Notes under the pieces: generated by a model
What the model saw: the letters and a program-made list of their open reading frames with translations, nothing else
Told to the model about the DNA's origin: nothing
Database searches by the model: none
From: Clostridiales bacterium VE202-01
GTDB taxonomy: Bacteria; Bacillota_I; Bacilli_A; Erysipelotrichales; Coprobacillaceae
Assembly: GCA_000508865.1 (NCBI GenBank)
Contig: BAHP02000122.1
Span: 1-38,503 of the forward strand
Direction of reading: 5' to 3'
DNA length: 38,503 nt
Position numbers and translations under genes: made by a program
Shown: positions 18,524-26,394 of the stretch, one piece after another
Position numbering within the stretch: the first letter of the stretch is position 1
Layout of the letters: each line of letters opens with the position of its first letter

Positions 18524-19585
18524 ATGAGAAAATATGAAATAAAAATTATTTTAGGATATAGTAGAGATGGGACACCAATTTCCACTTCTGTATTTACAGA
18601 TATTTATCCTGAAATAGAGATAGTTGATTTAGAGAAAAATGATTTAATAGTAGAAAAAAGTGTTAATGTTGAAAAGATTGCTAATATTTGGCTTGATTCA
18701 ATAAAACCTAGTATAAAACCACAGACTTTTCATAAGTATCAAACTATTGTTAATTTATATGTAATTCCATATTTAGGTTTTTATGATATTAAAAAAATTA
18801 ATGAAATTAATATTAATAGATTCTTAGAAAAAATGAGTATTAGTGGTGGAAATAATAAACAGGGGCTTTCATATAGTAGTTTAAAGACAATTACATACAT
18901 AGTTAAAAAAATACTTAAATATTCGTATAATTATGGTTATCGTAACATTATGATTGGTGATGTAATAATTCCTAAAAAAAGGGAAAAAAGTAAAATTAAA
19001 GTATTAGATGAAAAAGATTCATATAAATTGATAACATATCTAAAAAGTAATCCCAAATATATAAATATTGGATTACTTTTTAGTATATGTTGTGGTTTAC
19101 GAATTGGTGAGGTTTGTACTCTTAAAGGTGAAGATATTGATTATCAAAAAAAGATATTATCAATAAAACATACTATGCAAAGAATAAGTATTCAAGATGA
19201 TAATAATAAAACAAAAGTTGTAATAAGTAGTCCTAAGAGTCAATCATCTTATCGTAATGTTCCTATACCTAATATATTAATAGATGTATTAAAAGAAATT
19301 AAATATAATGATAATGATTATGTTTTAACTGGTGATAATAAAAAATTTATTGAACCTAGAAGACTATCTAAATACTTTAAAAATATTTTAAAGTATTTAG
19401 ATATTAAAGATACTAACTATCATACATTAAGACATACTTTTGCATCAATGTGTATAGTTTCAGGGATGGATGATCGTACTATTAGTGAAATACTAGGACA
19501 TTCAAGTGTTAATATTACTCTTAATCGCTATGTTCATCCAACTATGAAAACTAAACAAGAGATGATTAATAAAGTGTTTAAGTAA
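18524..19585 (+). CDS. Tyrosine recombinase (site-specific integrase)
   Basis: XerC/D-like integrase of 353 residues that breaks and rejoins DNA through a covalent Tyr link. An N-terminal extension (1-45) is followed by a SAM-like core-binding domain (about 48-140). In the catalytic domain I see Arg193 in GLRIGE, Lys238 in SPKSQ, His300-x-x-Arg303 in HTLRHTFA, His326 in ILGHSS and the nucleophile Tyr336 in LNRYVHP, so the full active-site set is present. ATG 18524 follows GAAAGGAAA. No excisionase, phage or conjugation gene is nearby, so it is not part of an obvious mobile element. Its place between two capsule loci suggests control by DNA inversion, which is inference. It might instead be a remnant of an integrated element. 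Confidence 0.92.
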   Translation: MRKYEIKIILGYSRDGTPISTSVFTDIYPEIEIVDLEKNDLIVEKSVNVEKIANIWLDSIKPSIKPQTFHKYQTIVNLYVIPYLGFYDIKKINEININRFLEKMSISGGNNKQGLSYSSLKTITYIVKKILKYSYNYGYRNIMIGDVIIPKKREKSKIKVLDEKDSYKLITYLKSNPKYINIGLLFSICCGLRIGEVCTLKGEDIDYQKKILSIKHTMQRISIQDDNNKTKVVISSPKSQSSYRNVPIPNILIDVLKEIKYNDNDYVLTGDNKKFIEPRRLSKYFKNILKYLDIKDTNYHTLRHTFASMCIVSGMDDRTISEILGHSSVNITLNRYVHPTMKTKQEMINKVFK

Positions 19586-19625
19586 TGTACTTTTGGTTAG
19601 TTATTATAGAATAATAAATATTTGA

Positions 19626-19654
19626 TTGCAAATTTTGTCATATTATCATATAAT
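19626..19654 (+). promoter_or_regulatory. Sigma-70-type promoter upstream of locus 2
   Basis: TTGCAA (19626-19631), a 17-base spacer and a perfect TATAAT (19649-19654). The start point would be near 19661, giving a leader of about 215 bases before ATG 19876 that includes a terminator. Confidence 0.75.
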
Positions 19655-19741
19655 TCTTTTGAAATCTGCAAAAGATTTTAAAACAACATTTATAATGACG
19701 TAATCATTGACTAGGGCATGTTACAGATTTTTAATGATCAT

Positions 19742-19800
19742 AAAACCCCAAGTGTAACTAAAAATATTACATAGTTGCACTGGGGTTTTATTGTCTTTTT
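19742..19800 (+). terminator. Strong intrinsic terminator in the locus-2 leader
   Basis: AAAACCCCAAGTGTAACT (19742-19759) pairs with AGTTGCACTGGGGTTTT (19773-19789) with one bulge and one wobble, loop about 13 bases, then ATTGTCTTTTT. It can end recombinase transcripts. Because a promoter lies between the recombinase gene and this stem, it could also be a conditional terminator controlling locus 2. Confidence 0.88.
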
Positions 19801-19875
19801 AAGGAAATTATTAAAAATTGTTATATATTTTAACTTGATGATTGCGACATATTGTTAATTATGGAGGGGACAAAT

Positions 19876-21009
19876 ATGTCACATATATTTTTAGCATCAC
19901 CACATATGAGTGATGAAGGTTATGAACAGAAGTATATTAAAGAAGCATTTGATACCAACTGGATTGCTCCTCTTGGTAAAAATGTTAATGAATTTGAAAA
20001 TGAAATAATAGATAAGCTTGGTGCTAAAGCTGCAGTTGCTTTATCCTGCGGTACTGCTGCCATCCATATGGCTTTAAAAAGTATTGGCATTAAACAGGGT
20101 AATCTTGTATTTTGCCAGAGTTTAACTTTCAGTGCTTCAGCTAATCCTATTACTTATGAAAAAGCTGTACCGGTATTTATTGACAGTGATGAGTCATGGA
20201 ATATGTCGCCTGCTGCTTTAAAAAAAGCTTTTGAAAAGTATAAAGATAATCTGCCTAAAGCTGTTATTGTCGTTCATCTTTATGGATTAGCATCAAATAT
20301 TAAAGAGATCAAAGAAATTTGTGATGAATATGGTGTACCTTTGATCGAAGATGCTGCTGAATCATTAGGAACAACAGTAAATGGTCAATATACAGGAACT
20401 TTTGGTGATTATGGCATTATTTCATTCAATGGAAACAAGATCATTACCTCATCAGGAGGCGGGATGTTGTTATTCAACACTGACGATGCTGCAAAAAGAG
20501 CAAAGAAAGTATTATTCTGGTCAACACAGGCAAGAGAACAGGCAAGACATTATGAGCACAAGGAAATAGGTTATAACTATCGTATGAGCAATATCGTAGC
20601 TGGAATCGGGAGAGGACAGTTGAAGGTACTGGATCAAAGGATAGCTAAGAAAAGATATATCTATGAATACTATCAAAAAGAGATAGGAAATCTGGAAGGG
20701 CTAACGATGATGCCAAGAGACAAGTATGGATCATATTCCAACTGCTGGCTGTCAACAATCCAGTTAGATGAAAACTGTAAAGTAAGACCAATAGATATAA
20801 TGGTAGCGCTGGAAGAAAATGATATCGAATCAAGACCGGTATGGAAACCGATGCACTTACAGCCGGTATTCAAAAATCATGATTATATAGATAACGATCA
20901 AACATCAGAAAAGCTGTTTACTAATGGAGTATGTTTACCAAGTGATACAAAGATGAATGATGAAGATCTGGAAAGGATCTGCAATATCATAAAAGGATTA
21001 TGGAAATGA
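19876..21009 (+). CDS. DegT/DnrJ/EryC1-family nucleotide-sugar aminotransferase (copy 2)
   Basis: Same enzyme type as 52-1185 with Lys188 in SFNGNK as PLP lysine; 377 residues with about 23 differences by eye. The nucleotide match is closest in the first 150 bases and after about 20300, with a more divergent block between, which suggests recombination or gene conversion. Start at ATG 19876 because GGAGGGG lies seven bases before it and MSHIF matches copy 1; the in-frame codon at 19852 is not needed. First gene of locus 2, downstream of a promoter and terminator leader. The stop overlaps the next start (ATGATG). Confidence 0.92.
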   Translation: MSHIFLASPHMSDEGYEQKYIKEAFDTNWIAPLGKNVNEFENEIIDKLGAKAAVALSCGTAAIHMALKSIGIKQGNLVFCQSLTFSASANPITYEKAVPVFIDSDESWNMSPAALKKAFEKYKDNLPKAVIVVHLYGLASNIKEIKEICDEYGVPLIEDAAESLGTTVNGQYTGTFGDYGIISFNGNKIITSSGGGMLLFNTDDAAKRAKKVLFWSTQAREQARHYEHKEIGYNYRMSNIVAGIGRGQLKVLDQRIAKKRYIYEYYQKEIGNLEGLTMMPRDKYGSYSNCWLSTIQLDENCKVRPIDIMVALEENDIESRPVWKPMHLQPVFKNHDYIDNDQTSEKLFTNGVCLPSDTKMNDEDLERICNIIKGLWK

Positions 21010-21662
21010 TGGAAAACAGACATAAAGCATATGGACCATATGAAAAGTATTTAAAAAGACCGATAGATATCATCTGTTCTTTACTGGCACTGATTGTATT
21101 TAGCTGGCTGTATCTGATCATTGCGCTGTTAGTAAGGATCAAATTAGGCAGTCCGGTACTGTTTAAGCAGGAAAGACCGGGTAAAGATGAAAAGATATTC
21201 AATCTGTATAAATTCAGAACGATGACAGATGAAAGAGATGAAAAAGGCAATTTACTGCCAGATGAAATACGACTAACAAAATTTGGAAAATTGTTAAGAG
21301 CAACAAGTCTTGATGAGTTACCGGAACTTTTTAATATTCTTAAAGGTGATATGAGTATTGTTGGTCCTAGACCTTTATTAATTAGTTATTTACCATTTTA
21401 TAGTAAAGAAGAAAAAAGGCGCCATGAGGTGAGGCCAGGATTAACAGGGTGGGCTCAGGTTAATGGAAGAAATTTTATCGATTGGGATCATCGTTTAAAA
21501 AAAGATGTTGAATATGTTAATAACATTAATTTTATATTAGATGTAAAAATAATTATTACTACTATTTTATTAGTTTTAAAAAAATCAGATATTGCAACTG
21601 ATACAAGAAGTGTTGAACCAAATTTTGCAGAAGAAAGAAAGGCTAAGTTAGGTATAAGATAG
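21006..21662 (+). CDS. Initiating sugar phosphotransferase (PglC/WcaJ-type), intact
   Basis: Phosphoglycosyl transferase of about 218 residues that starts the lipid-linked repeat unit. It has one hydrophobic membrane-dipping segment (about residues 20-45), GSPVLFKQERPGKDEKIF, YKFRTM, the catalytic Asp-Glu pair in TSLDELPELFNILKGDMS, GPRPLL and RPGLTGWAQVNGRN. ATG 21006 or 21009 is the likely start, overlapping the aminotransferase stop. Only moderately similar to the broken transferase of locus 1 outside the core motifs, so the two loci kept separate versions. The likely donor is the UDP-amino sugar made with the upstream aminotransferase. Confidence 0.92.
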   Translation: MMENRHKAYGPYEKYLKRPIDIICSLLALIVFSWLYLIIALLVRIKLGSPVLFKQERPGKDEKIFNLYKFRTMTDERDEKGNLLPDEIRLTKFGKLLRATSLDELPELFNILKGDMSIVGPRPLLISYLPFYSKEEKRRHEVRPGLTGWAQVNGRNFIDWDHRLKKDVEYVNNINFILDVKIIITTILLVLKKSDIATDTRSVEPNFAEERKAKLGIR

Positions 21663-22630
21663 TGATTAATATTTTAATTTTAAGTTGTGGTACTAGAAAT
21701 AAAATAATTCAATATTTTAAAGAAAATTTATTAGGATTAGGAAAGGTAATTGCTACAGATTGTAGTCCTATAGCACCCGCTTTATATGAAGCAGATGAAT
21801 ATTATATTGTTCCTAAAATGGTCGATAAAGGATATCTTGAGGTTATTCTAGATATTTGTAAAAAAGAAAATATAACAGCAGTGTTATCGCTGATTGACCC
21901 AGAATTATCTTTACTTGCTAAAAATAGTGAAAGATTTAAAGGACTAGGTGTAACGATTATTGGGTCAAGTTATGATGTTTGTGAATTAGCATTGGATAAA
22001 TGGAAAATGTACAATTGGTTAAAAGATCATGGCTATAATTGCGCTAAATCATATCTTGATGTTAATGATTTTTATAAAGATTTAGAAACTGGAAAAATAG
22101 ATTTTCCAGTATTTGTAAAACCTTATAAAGGTAGCGCTAGTATGGCTATAAGTAAAGTAGAGGATAAAGAGACTTTAGATATTCTTATTAAAAATAATCA
22201 GGATTTACTAATTCAGGAATATTTAGATGGCCAGGAATTAGGGGTTGATTGTTACATTGATATGATTACAAAAAAACCAATTTCAATTTTTACAAAAAAG
22301 AAACTGGTTATGAGAGCAGGAGAAACAGATAAAGCTGTATCTTTTATTGATCAGGAATTGTTTAAATTAATAAGTAAGTTTGTAAAAGAAGCAAATTTTT
22401 TAGCTCAAATAGATATTGATGTATTTAATGTAAATGGAAAGTATTATATTTCTGAGGTGAATCCAAGATTTGGTGGTGGATATCCGCACGCATATGAATG
22501 TGGTGTAAATCATATAAAATTGATAATCAATAACTTGCAAGGAAAAGAAAATAGTAATGTTATTGGTAAGTATGAAGAAAATATTTATATGATGAAATAT
22601 AATGAAATTATGATAAAAAAGGTTAATTGA
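21662..22630 (+). CDS. ATP-grasp enzyme, CarB-like (copy 2)
   Basis: ATP-grasp ligase of 322 residues, paralogue of 3429-4388, with MINILILSCGTRNK, FPVFVKPYKGSASM, IQEYLDGQELGVD, MRAGETDKA and the Mg site EVNPRFGGGYPHAYECG. GTG start overlapping the stop codon of the phosphoglycosyl transferase, so it is coupled to that gene. The same aminotransferase, phosphoglycosyl transferase, ATP-grasp series heads both loci, which argues that the ligase acts on the first sugar or its nucleotide precursor. Joining an amino acid to the 4-amino group would be chemically reasonable but is untested. The annotation carbamoyl-phosphate synthase would be wrong by length. Confidence 0.86.
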   Translation: MINILILSCGTRNKIIQYFKENLLGLGKVIATDCSPIAPALYEADEYYIVPKMVDKGYLEVILDICKKENITAVLSLIDPELSLLAKNSERFKGLGVTIIGSSYDVCELALDKWKMYNWLKDHGYNCAKSYLDVNDFYKDLETGKIDFPVFVKPYKGSASMAISKVEDKETLDILIKNNQDLLIQEYLDGQELGVDCYIDMITKKPISIFTKKKLVMRAGETDKAVSFIDQELFKLISKFVKEANFLAQIDIDVFNVNGKYYISEVNPRFGGGYPHAYECGVNHIKLIINNLQGKENSNVIGKYEENIYMMKYNEIMIKKVN

Positions 22631-22632
22631 GT

Positions 22633-23844
22633 ATGAAAAAAATATTAATTATTGATCATTTTAGTCAACCACCAAATGAACCGGGAAATAATAGATTTAT
22701 ATATTTAGCAGAGCTGTTATGCAAAAGAAATTATAAAGTTGAAATTGTAACAACTGATTTTTCTCATAAAAATAAAAAGACTAGAGATAAATATATTCCT
22801 GGTTTAGAAAAATTAAGTTATAAATATACGATGTTATCTGAGCCGGGATATTCTAAAAATGTGTGTATAAAACGTTTTTATAGTCATTATGTTTTTGGAA
22901 AAAATTTGGCTAAATATCTTGCAACTATACCTAAACCAGATTTGGTATATGTAGCTATTCCATCACTTGATGTAGGAAAAACAGCTAGAAAATATTGTAA
23001 AAAAAACAATATCCCTTTTTTTATTGATATACAAGATTTATGGCCAGAAGCTTTTAAGTTAGTACTGAATATTCCCGTAATATCAGATATTATTTTTTTT
23101 CCTTTAATGATTACTGAAAATAAGATTTTTAAAGCAGCTGATGAAATTATTGCTGTTTCTGATACATATCTTAAAAGAGGATTAAAAAATAATTTAAAAG
23201 ATAACGGACTAGTGGTTTATTTGGGAACAGATTTAAAAGAATTTGACAATACGTATAGTAATTGTCAAGTTATAAAAAAAGCTGGCGAAATATGGCTTAT
23301 ATACGTTGGGACATTGGGACATAGCTATAATATTAAGATTGTTATTGATGCAATAAGCAAATTAATGTTATCAGGTTTCAATAATATAAAATTTAAAGTA
23401 TTAGGCGATGGTCCGTTATTAGAAGAATTTAAAAATTATAGTAAATTAAAAAAAGTTGACGTAGATTTTTTAGGACGTAAAGATTATAAAGAAATGATTA
23501 CTTATTTAGCAAATGCAGATATTGCAGTAAATCCAATTTCAAAAGGTGCTGCCCAAAGCATTATAAATAAACATTCTGATTATGCTGCTAGTGGGTTACC
23601 AGTAGTTAGTACCCAGGAAAATTATGAGTATCGTAATCTAATTGATAACTATGCTTGTGGATTTAATTGTAGTGTAGAGAATTCTGATCAAGTAGCTGAA
23701 GCAATTAAAAAATTAATATTAGATGTAAATCTAAGAAACAAGATGCATATTGGATCAAGAAAGATGGCAGAAAAGTTATTTGATAGAAATTATTCAAACA
23801 CTAAAATTATTGATTTAATTGAAAGATATTTGGAGGATAAATAA
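22633..23844 (+). CDS. Glycosyltransferase, GT4 family (WbuB-like)
   Basis: GT-B transferase of about 403 residues. It opens with IDHFSQPPNEPGNNRFIYLAEL, typical of the WbuB/FnlB-neighbour group that adds amino-sugars such as L-FucNAc. In the middle is FFIDIQDLWPEAF, and the donor domain has LIYVGTLGHSYNI and DYAASGLPVVSTQENYEYR. The start could be TTG 22627, which overlaps the upstream stop as TTGA, or ATG 22633; I prefer the ATG. It ends at TAATG shared with the next gene. The CapE/FnlA-type gene at 38095 makes a UDP-FucNAc-related donor plausible for this enzyme, by inference. Confidence 0.85.
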   Translation: MKKILIIDHFSQPPNEPGNNRFIYLAELLCKRNYKVEIVTTDFSHKNKKTRDKYIPGLEKLSYKYTMLSEPGYSKNVCIKRFYSHYVFGKNLAKYLATIPKPDLVYVAIPSLDVGKTARKYCKKNNIPFFIDIQDLWPEAFKLVLNIPVISDIIFFPLMITENKIFKAADEIIAVSDTYLKRGLKNNLKDNGLVVYLGTDLKEFDNTYSNCQVIKKAGEIWLIYVGTLGHSYNIKIVIDAISKLMLSGFNNIKFKVLGDGPLLEEFKNYSKLKKVDVDFLGRKDYKEMITYLANADIAVNPISKGAAQSIINKHSDYAASGLPVVSTQENYEYRNLIDNYACGFNCSVENSDQVAEAIKKLILDVNLRNKMHIGSRKMAEKLFDRNYSNTKIIDLIERYLEDK

Positions 23845-24974
23845 TGAAGAAACGATTATTGATAATGGCCTCTTTATTTTATCCTCAAAAAATGGTGGTG
23901 GGCCACCAGTAAGTATAAAAAATCTAGTTGATAGTATATATGATGAATTTGATATATATATTATTTCAAAAAATCATGAAATTAATGAAAAAAAGCCTTT
24001 GCCAAATATAAATGATGGTTGGAACGATTTTTATTTTGGTAAAGCTTTTTATTTTGGTTATGGAACTAGAACATCTTCAAAATTAACGAAGTTAATTGAA
24101 GAAATAAAACCCGATGTTATATATCAAAACAGTTTCTTTAGTTATGACGATGTTTTTCCGGTTTTAAAATATGCAAAAATACATGGGATTAAAGTCATTA
24201 TTGCTCCTAGAGGAGAATTTTATCCAAAACGATTAGCTGTTGGTCAAAAAAAAGAAAAAATTATATACATTACTTCTTAGATTTTTTGGTTTATTAAAAA
24301 ATATTTATTTTCAGGGTACTGGAAAAGAAGAATCACAATATATAGAAGACTTTATAAAGATTAAACAAGATAGGATATATAATATAAATAACTTATCAAT
24401 TGTATCCTATAATAATACTTTAATTACTAAAAATTCTGGTAATTTAAAATTAATTTATGTTGCTCGGATTCATCCTACAAAAAATTTGCTTGGAGCAATT
24501 AAATATCTAAAAAATGTAGTAGGGCAGGTTCAATATGATATATATGGTTCAATTGAAGACAATGAATATTGGAGGCTGTGTCAAATAGAAATAAGTAAAC
24601 TGCCATCAAATATTCAAGTTAATTATAAAGGAAGTATAGAACATGATAAAGTTACTCAGATAATATCTAAATATCATGCTTTTTATATGCCTACAACAGG
24701 TGAAAATTACGGTCATTCTATTGTAGAATCATTATTAATTGGTAGACCGGTAGTTATTAGTGATACAACACCATGGAATGATATTAACGAAAATAAATGT
24801 GGTTATGTTATTAAATTTGGAAATGAAGATGGATTTCGAAGTGCTATTGATAAATTAATTGAGATGAATGATGATTTATATCAACTTTATTGTAAAAATG
24901 CAAAAGAATATATTAATAGTAAGTTAAAAACTGAGAATATAGTTAAAAAATATATTGATATGTTTAATAATTGA
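23844..24974 (+). pseudogene. Glycosyltransferase, GT4 family, two frameshifts
   Basis: GT-B enzyme of about 377 residues after repair. The real start is ATG 23844 after TTTGGAGGA, giving MKKRLLIMASLFYPQ. The A6 run at 23887-23892 needs one more A to read KNGGGPPVSIKNLVD. Further on, VIIAPRGEFYPKRLAVGQ is followed by a second break in the A8 (24246-24253) or A6 (24255-24260) run; removing one A joins it to KLYTLLLRFFGLLKNIYFQGT. The donor domain has LIYVARIHPTKNLLGAI and MPTTGENYGHSIVESLLIGRPV. PRGE and the EX7E-like site mark a GT4 transferase. Donor unknown. Confidence 0.83.
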
Positions 24975-24984
24975 AAGGGTATGT

Positions 24985-25515
24985 ATGTTAAAGAAAATAT
25001 TACTAGTTGGATATAATGCGATTCGCTTCATTGGAAAGAAAAGTTATAAAAATATTTTATTTGTCTCTCTTTCAACAAAAATAGTTATGGATAATTCTTC
25101 TTGTTGTTTAATTGGACATAATTTTAGAACTCGAAATAATGTAGAAATAAATGTTCGAGATAAAGCAGAGTTAATTATTGATGATAATGTGTTTATAAAT
25201 TCTAATACTATTATTACGTGTAGGGATAGAATATATATTGGTAAAAATACAATCATAGCGCCAAATGTAATGATATTCGATCATGATCATAAAATCCAAA
25301 ATGGTCGTGTGCTGCATAATGATTATGAGTTAAATGAAATTATTATTGGAAAAAATGTTTGGATTGGTGCCGGTAGTATCATATTACGTGGTAGTAAAAT
25401 TGGCGATAATTCTATAATTGCAGCACAAAGTGTTGTTAAAGGAGAAATTCCATCAAATACGATATATATTCAGTCTAGAAAATCAAATTTAAAAGATATA
25501 AATGAAAGGGGTTAG
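24985..25515 (+). CDS. Left-handed beta-helix (hexapeptide) acetyltransferase
   Basis: CysE/WcaF-type O-acetyltransferase of 176 residues. Hexapeptide turns are seen from LIGHNFRTRNNVEI through INSNTIITCRDRIYIGKNTIIAPNVMIFDHDHKI to IIIGKNVWIGAGSIILRGSKIGDNSIIAAQSVV; the His pair in FDHDH is the expected catalytic region. ATG 24985 is chosen because GAAAGGG lies just before it and the longer frame start at 24955 lies inside the upstream gene. It probably acetylates a sugar of the locus-2 repeat unit. Unlike its functional counterpart in locus 1 it has no frameshift. Confidence 0.86.
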   Translation: MLKKILLVGYNAIRFIGKKSYKNILFVSLSTKIVMDNSSCCLIGHNFRTRNNVEINVRDKAELIIDDNVFINSNTIITCRDRIYIGKNTIIAPNVMIFDHDHKIQNGRVLHNDYELNEIIIGKNVWIGAGSIILRGSKIGDNSIIAAQSVVKGEIPSNTIYIQSRKSNLKDINERG

Positions 25516-25519
25516 ATTT

Positions 25520-26394
25520 TTGAAGGTTAGAGTCGGTTTGAAGGTCTTGGTAATAAATTTTTTTATGAAGTTTCCTAGCCTTATTTCAGATAAAAATCAT
25601 AGTAAATTATTATATTTTATAATGTTTGGTAAAATTCCAAATTTAAAAAATCCTACAACAATGAACGAATATATTTGTAGTACAAAAATTTCTGATGAAA
25701 AATTGGAGTATGCTAAATACACTGATAAATATGAAGTACGTAAATACGTTAGTCAAACTATTGGTGATGAATACTTGAATAAAGTGATAGGAATATATAA
25801 CTCTTTTGAGGAAATTGATTTTTCTAAGTATCCTAAAAAATTTGCGATGAAGGCAACACATGTTCATCATATAATATTATTGTTAATGATATTAATAGTT
25901 TTAATAAAAAAGAAGCTAAGCAAAAGTTTAATTCATGGTTAAAAGAGAATTTTTATTTAAAAGATAGAGAAAAAAATTATAAAAATATAAAACCGCGAAT
26001 TATGTGTGATGAATTTTTAGAACCTAAAAATGGTGAATTAGAAGAGTTTAAATTATTTTGTTTTAATGGAAAAGTAGGTTTTATACAACATAATAAGCAA
26101 ATTAATGGAAAGCGTTTTGACAATATCTATGATCCTAATTGGATGAAAATAGATGTTAAATATGGATATGATGGATTTGAAAATGAAAATTTGCCAAAAA
26201 ATAAAGATGAGTTAATTAAGGTTGCAGAAAAATTGGCACAACCATTTAAATTTGTAAGAGTTGATTTATACAACGTAGATGAAAAAGTTATTTTTAGTGA
26301 ATTAACATTTCATTCAGGTGGCGGACTTATTCCATTCCAGCCAAAGGAATATGATTATAAGTTTGGCAGTTTGATTAATGGAGAAAATACATGA
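25520..26394 (+). pseudogene. TupA-like ATP-grasp polysaccharide protein, frameshifted
   Basis: Protein of about 291 residues in the TupA-like ATP-grasp family found in capsule clusters (the namesake takes part in polyglutamate or teichuronopeptide formation). The first part has LKNPTTMNEYICSTKIS and AKYTDKYEVRKYV, then KYPKKFAMKATH. The second has PRIMCDEFLEP, EFKLFCFNGKVGFIQ, FVRVDLYNVDEKVIFSELTFHSGGG. One missing G near 25862 would change THVHH to THGSSYNIIVND, the expected family sequence. TTG 25520 is a better start than ATG 25502 because AAAGGGG at 25505-25511 is correctly spaced for it. The stop overlaps the next gene (ATGA). Confidence 0.82.

Larger units (their letters stand above)
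19586..19875. other. Non-coding leader region upstream of locus 2
   Basis: 290 bases without a gene. They hold a near-consensus promoter (19626-19654), a possible upstream hairpin pairing AATCATT near 19697-19703 with AATGATC near 19731-19737, a strong terminator (19742-19800), and the GGAGGGG ribosome site of the next gene at 19863-19869. No peptide of convincing length is encoded. Confidence 0.7.

Noticed and set aside
19586-19875. Invertible promoter flanked by inverted repeats upstream of locus 2
   Set aside because: I searched by eye for inverted pairs around the promoter at 19626-19654 and found none longer than about seven bases, so an invertible segment here is not supported.
24246-24260. 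Programmed ribosomal frameshift at the long A runs
   Set aside because: The breaks need both +1 and -1 repairs, occur in unrelated enzymes and lack a consistent slippery heptamer with a following stem. Programmed shifting does not explain the set.
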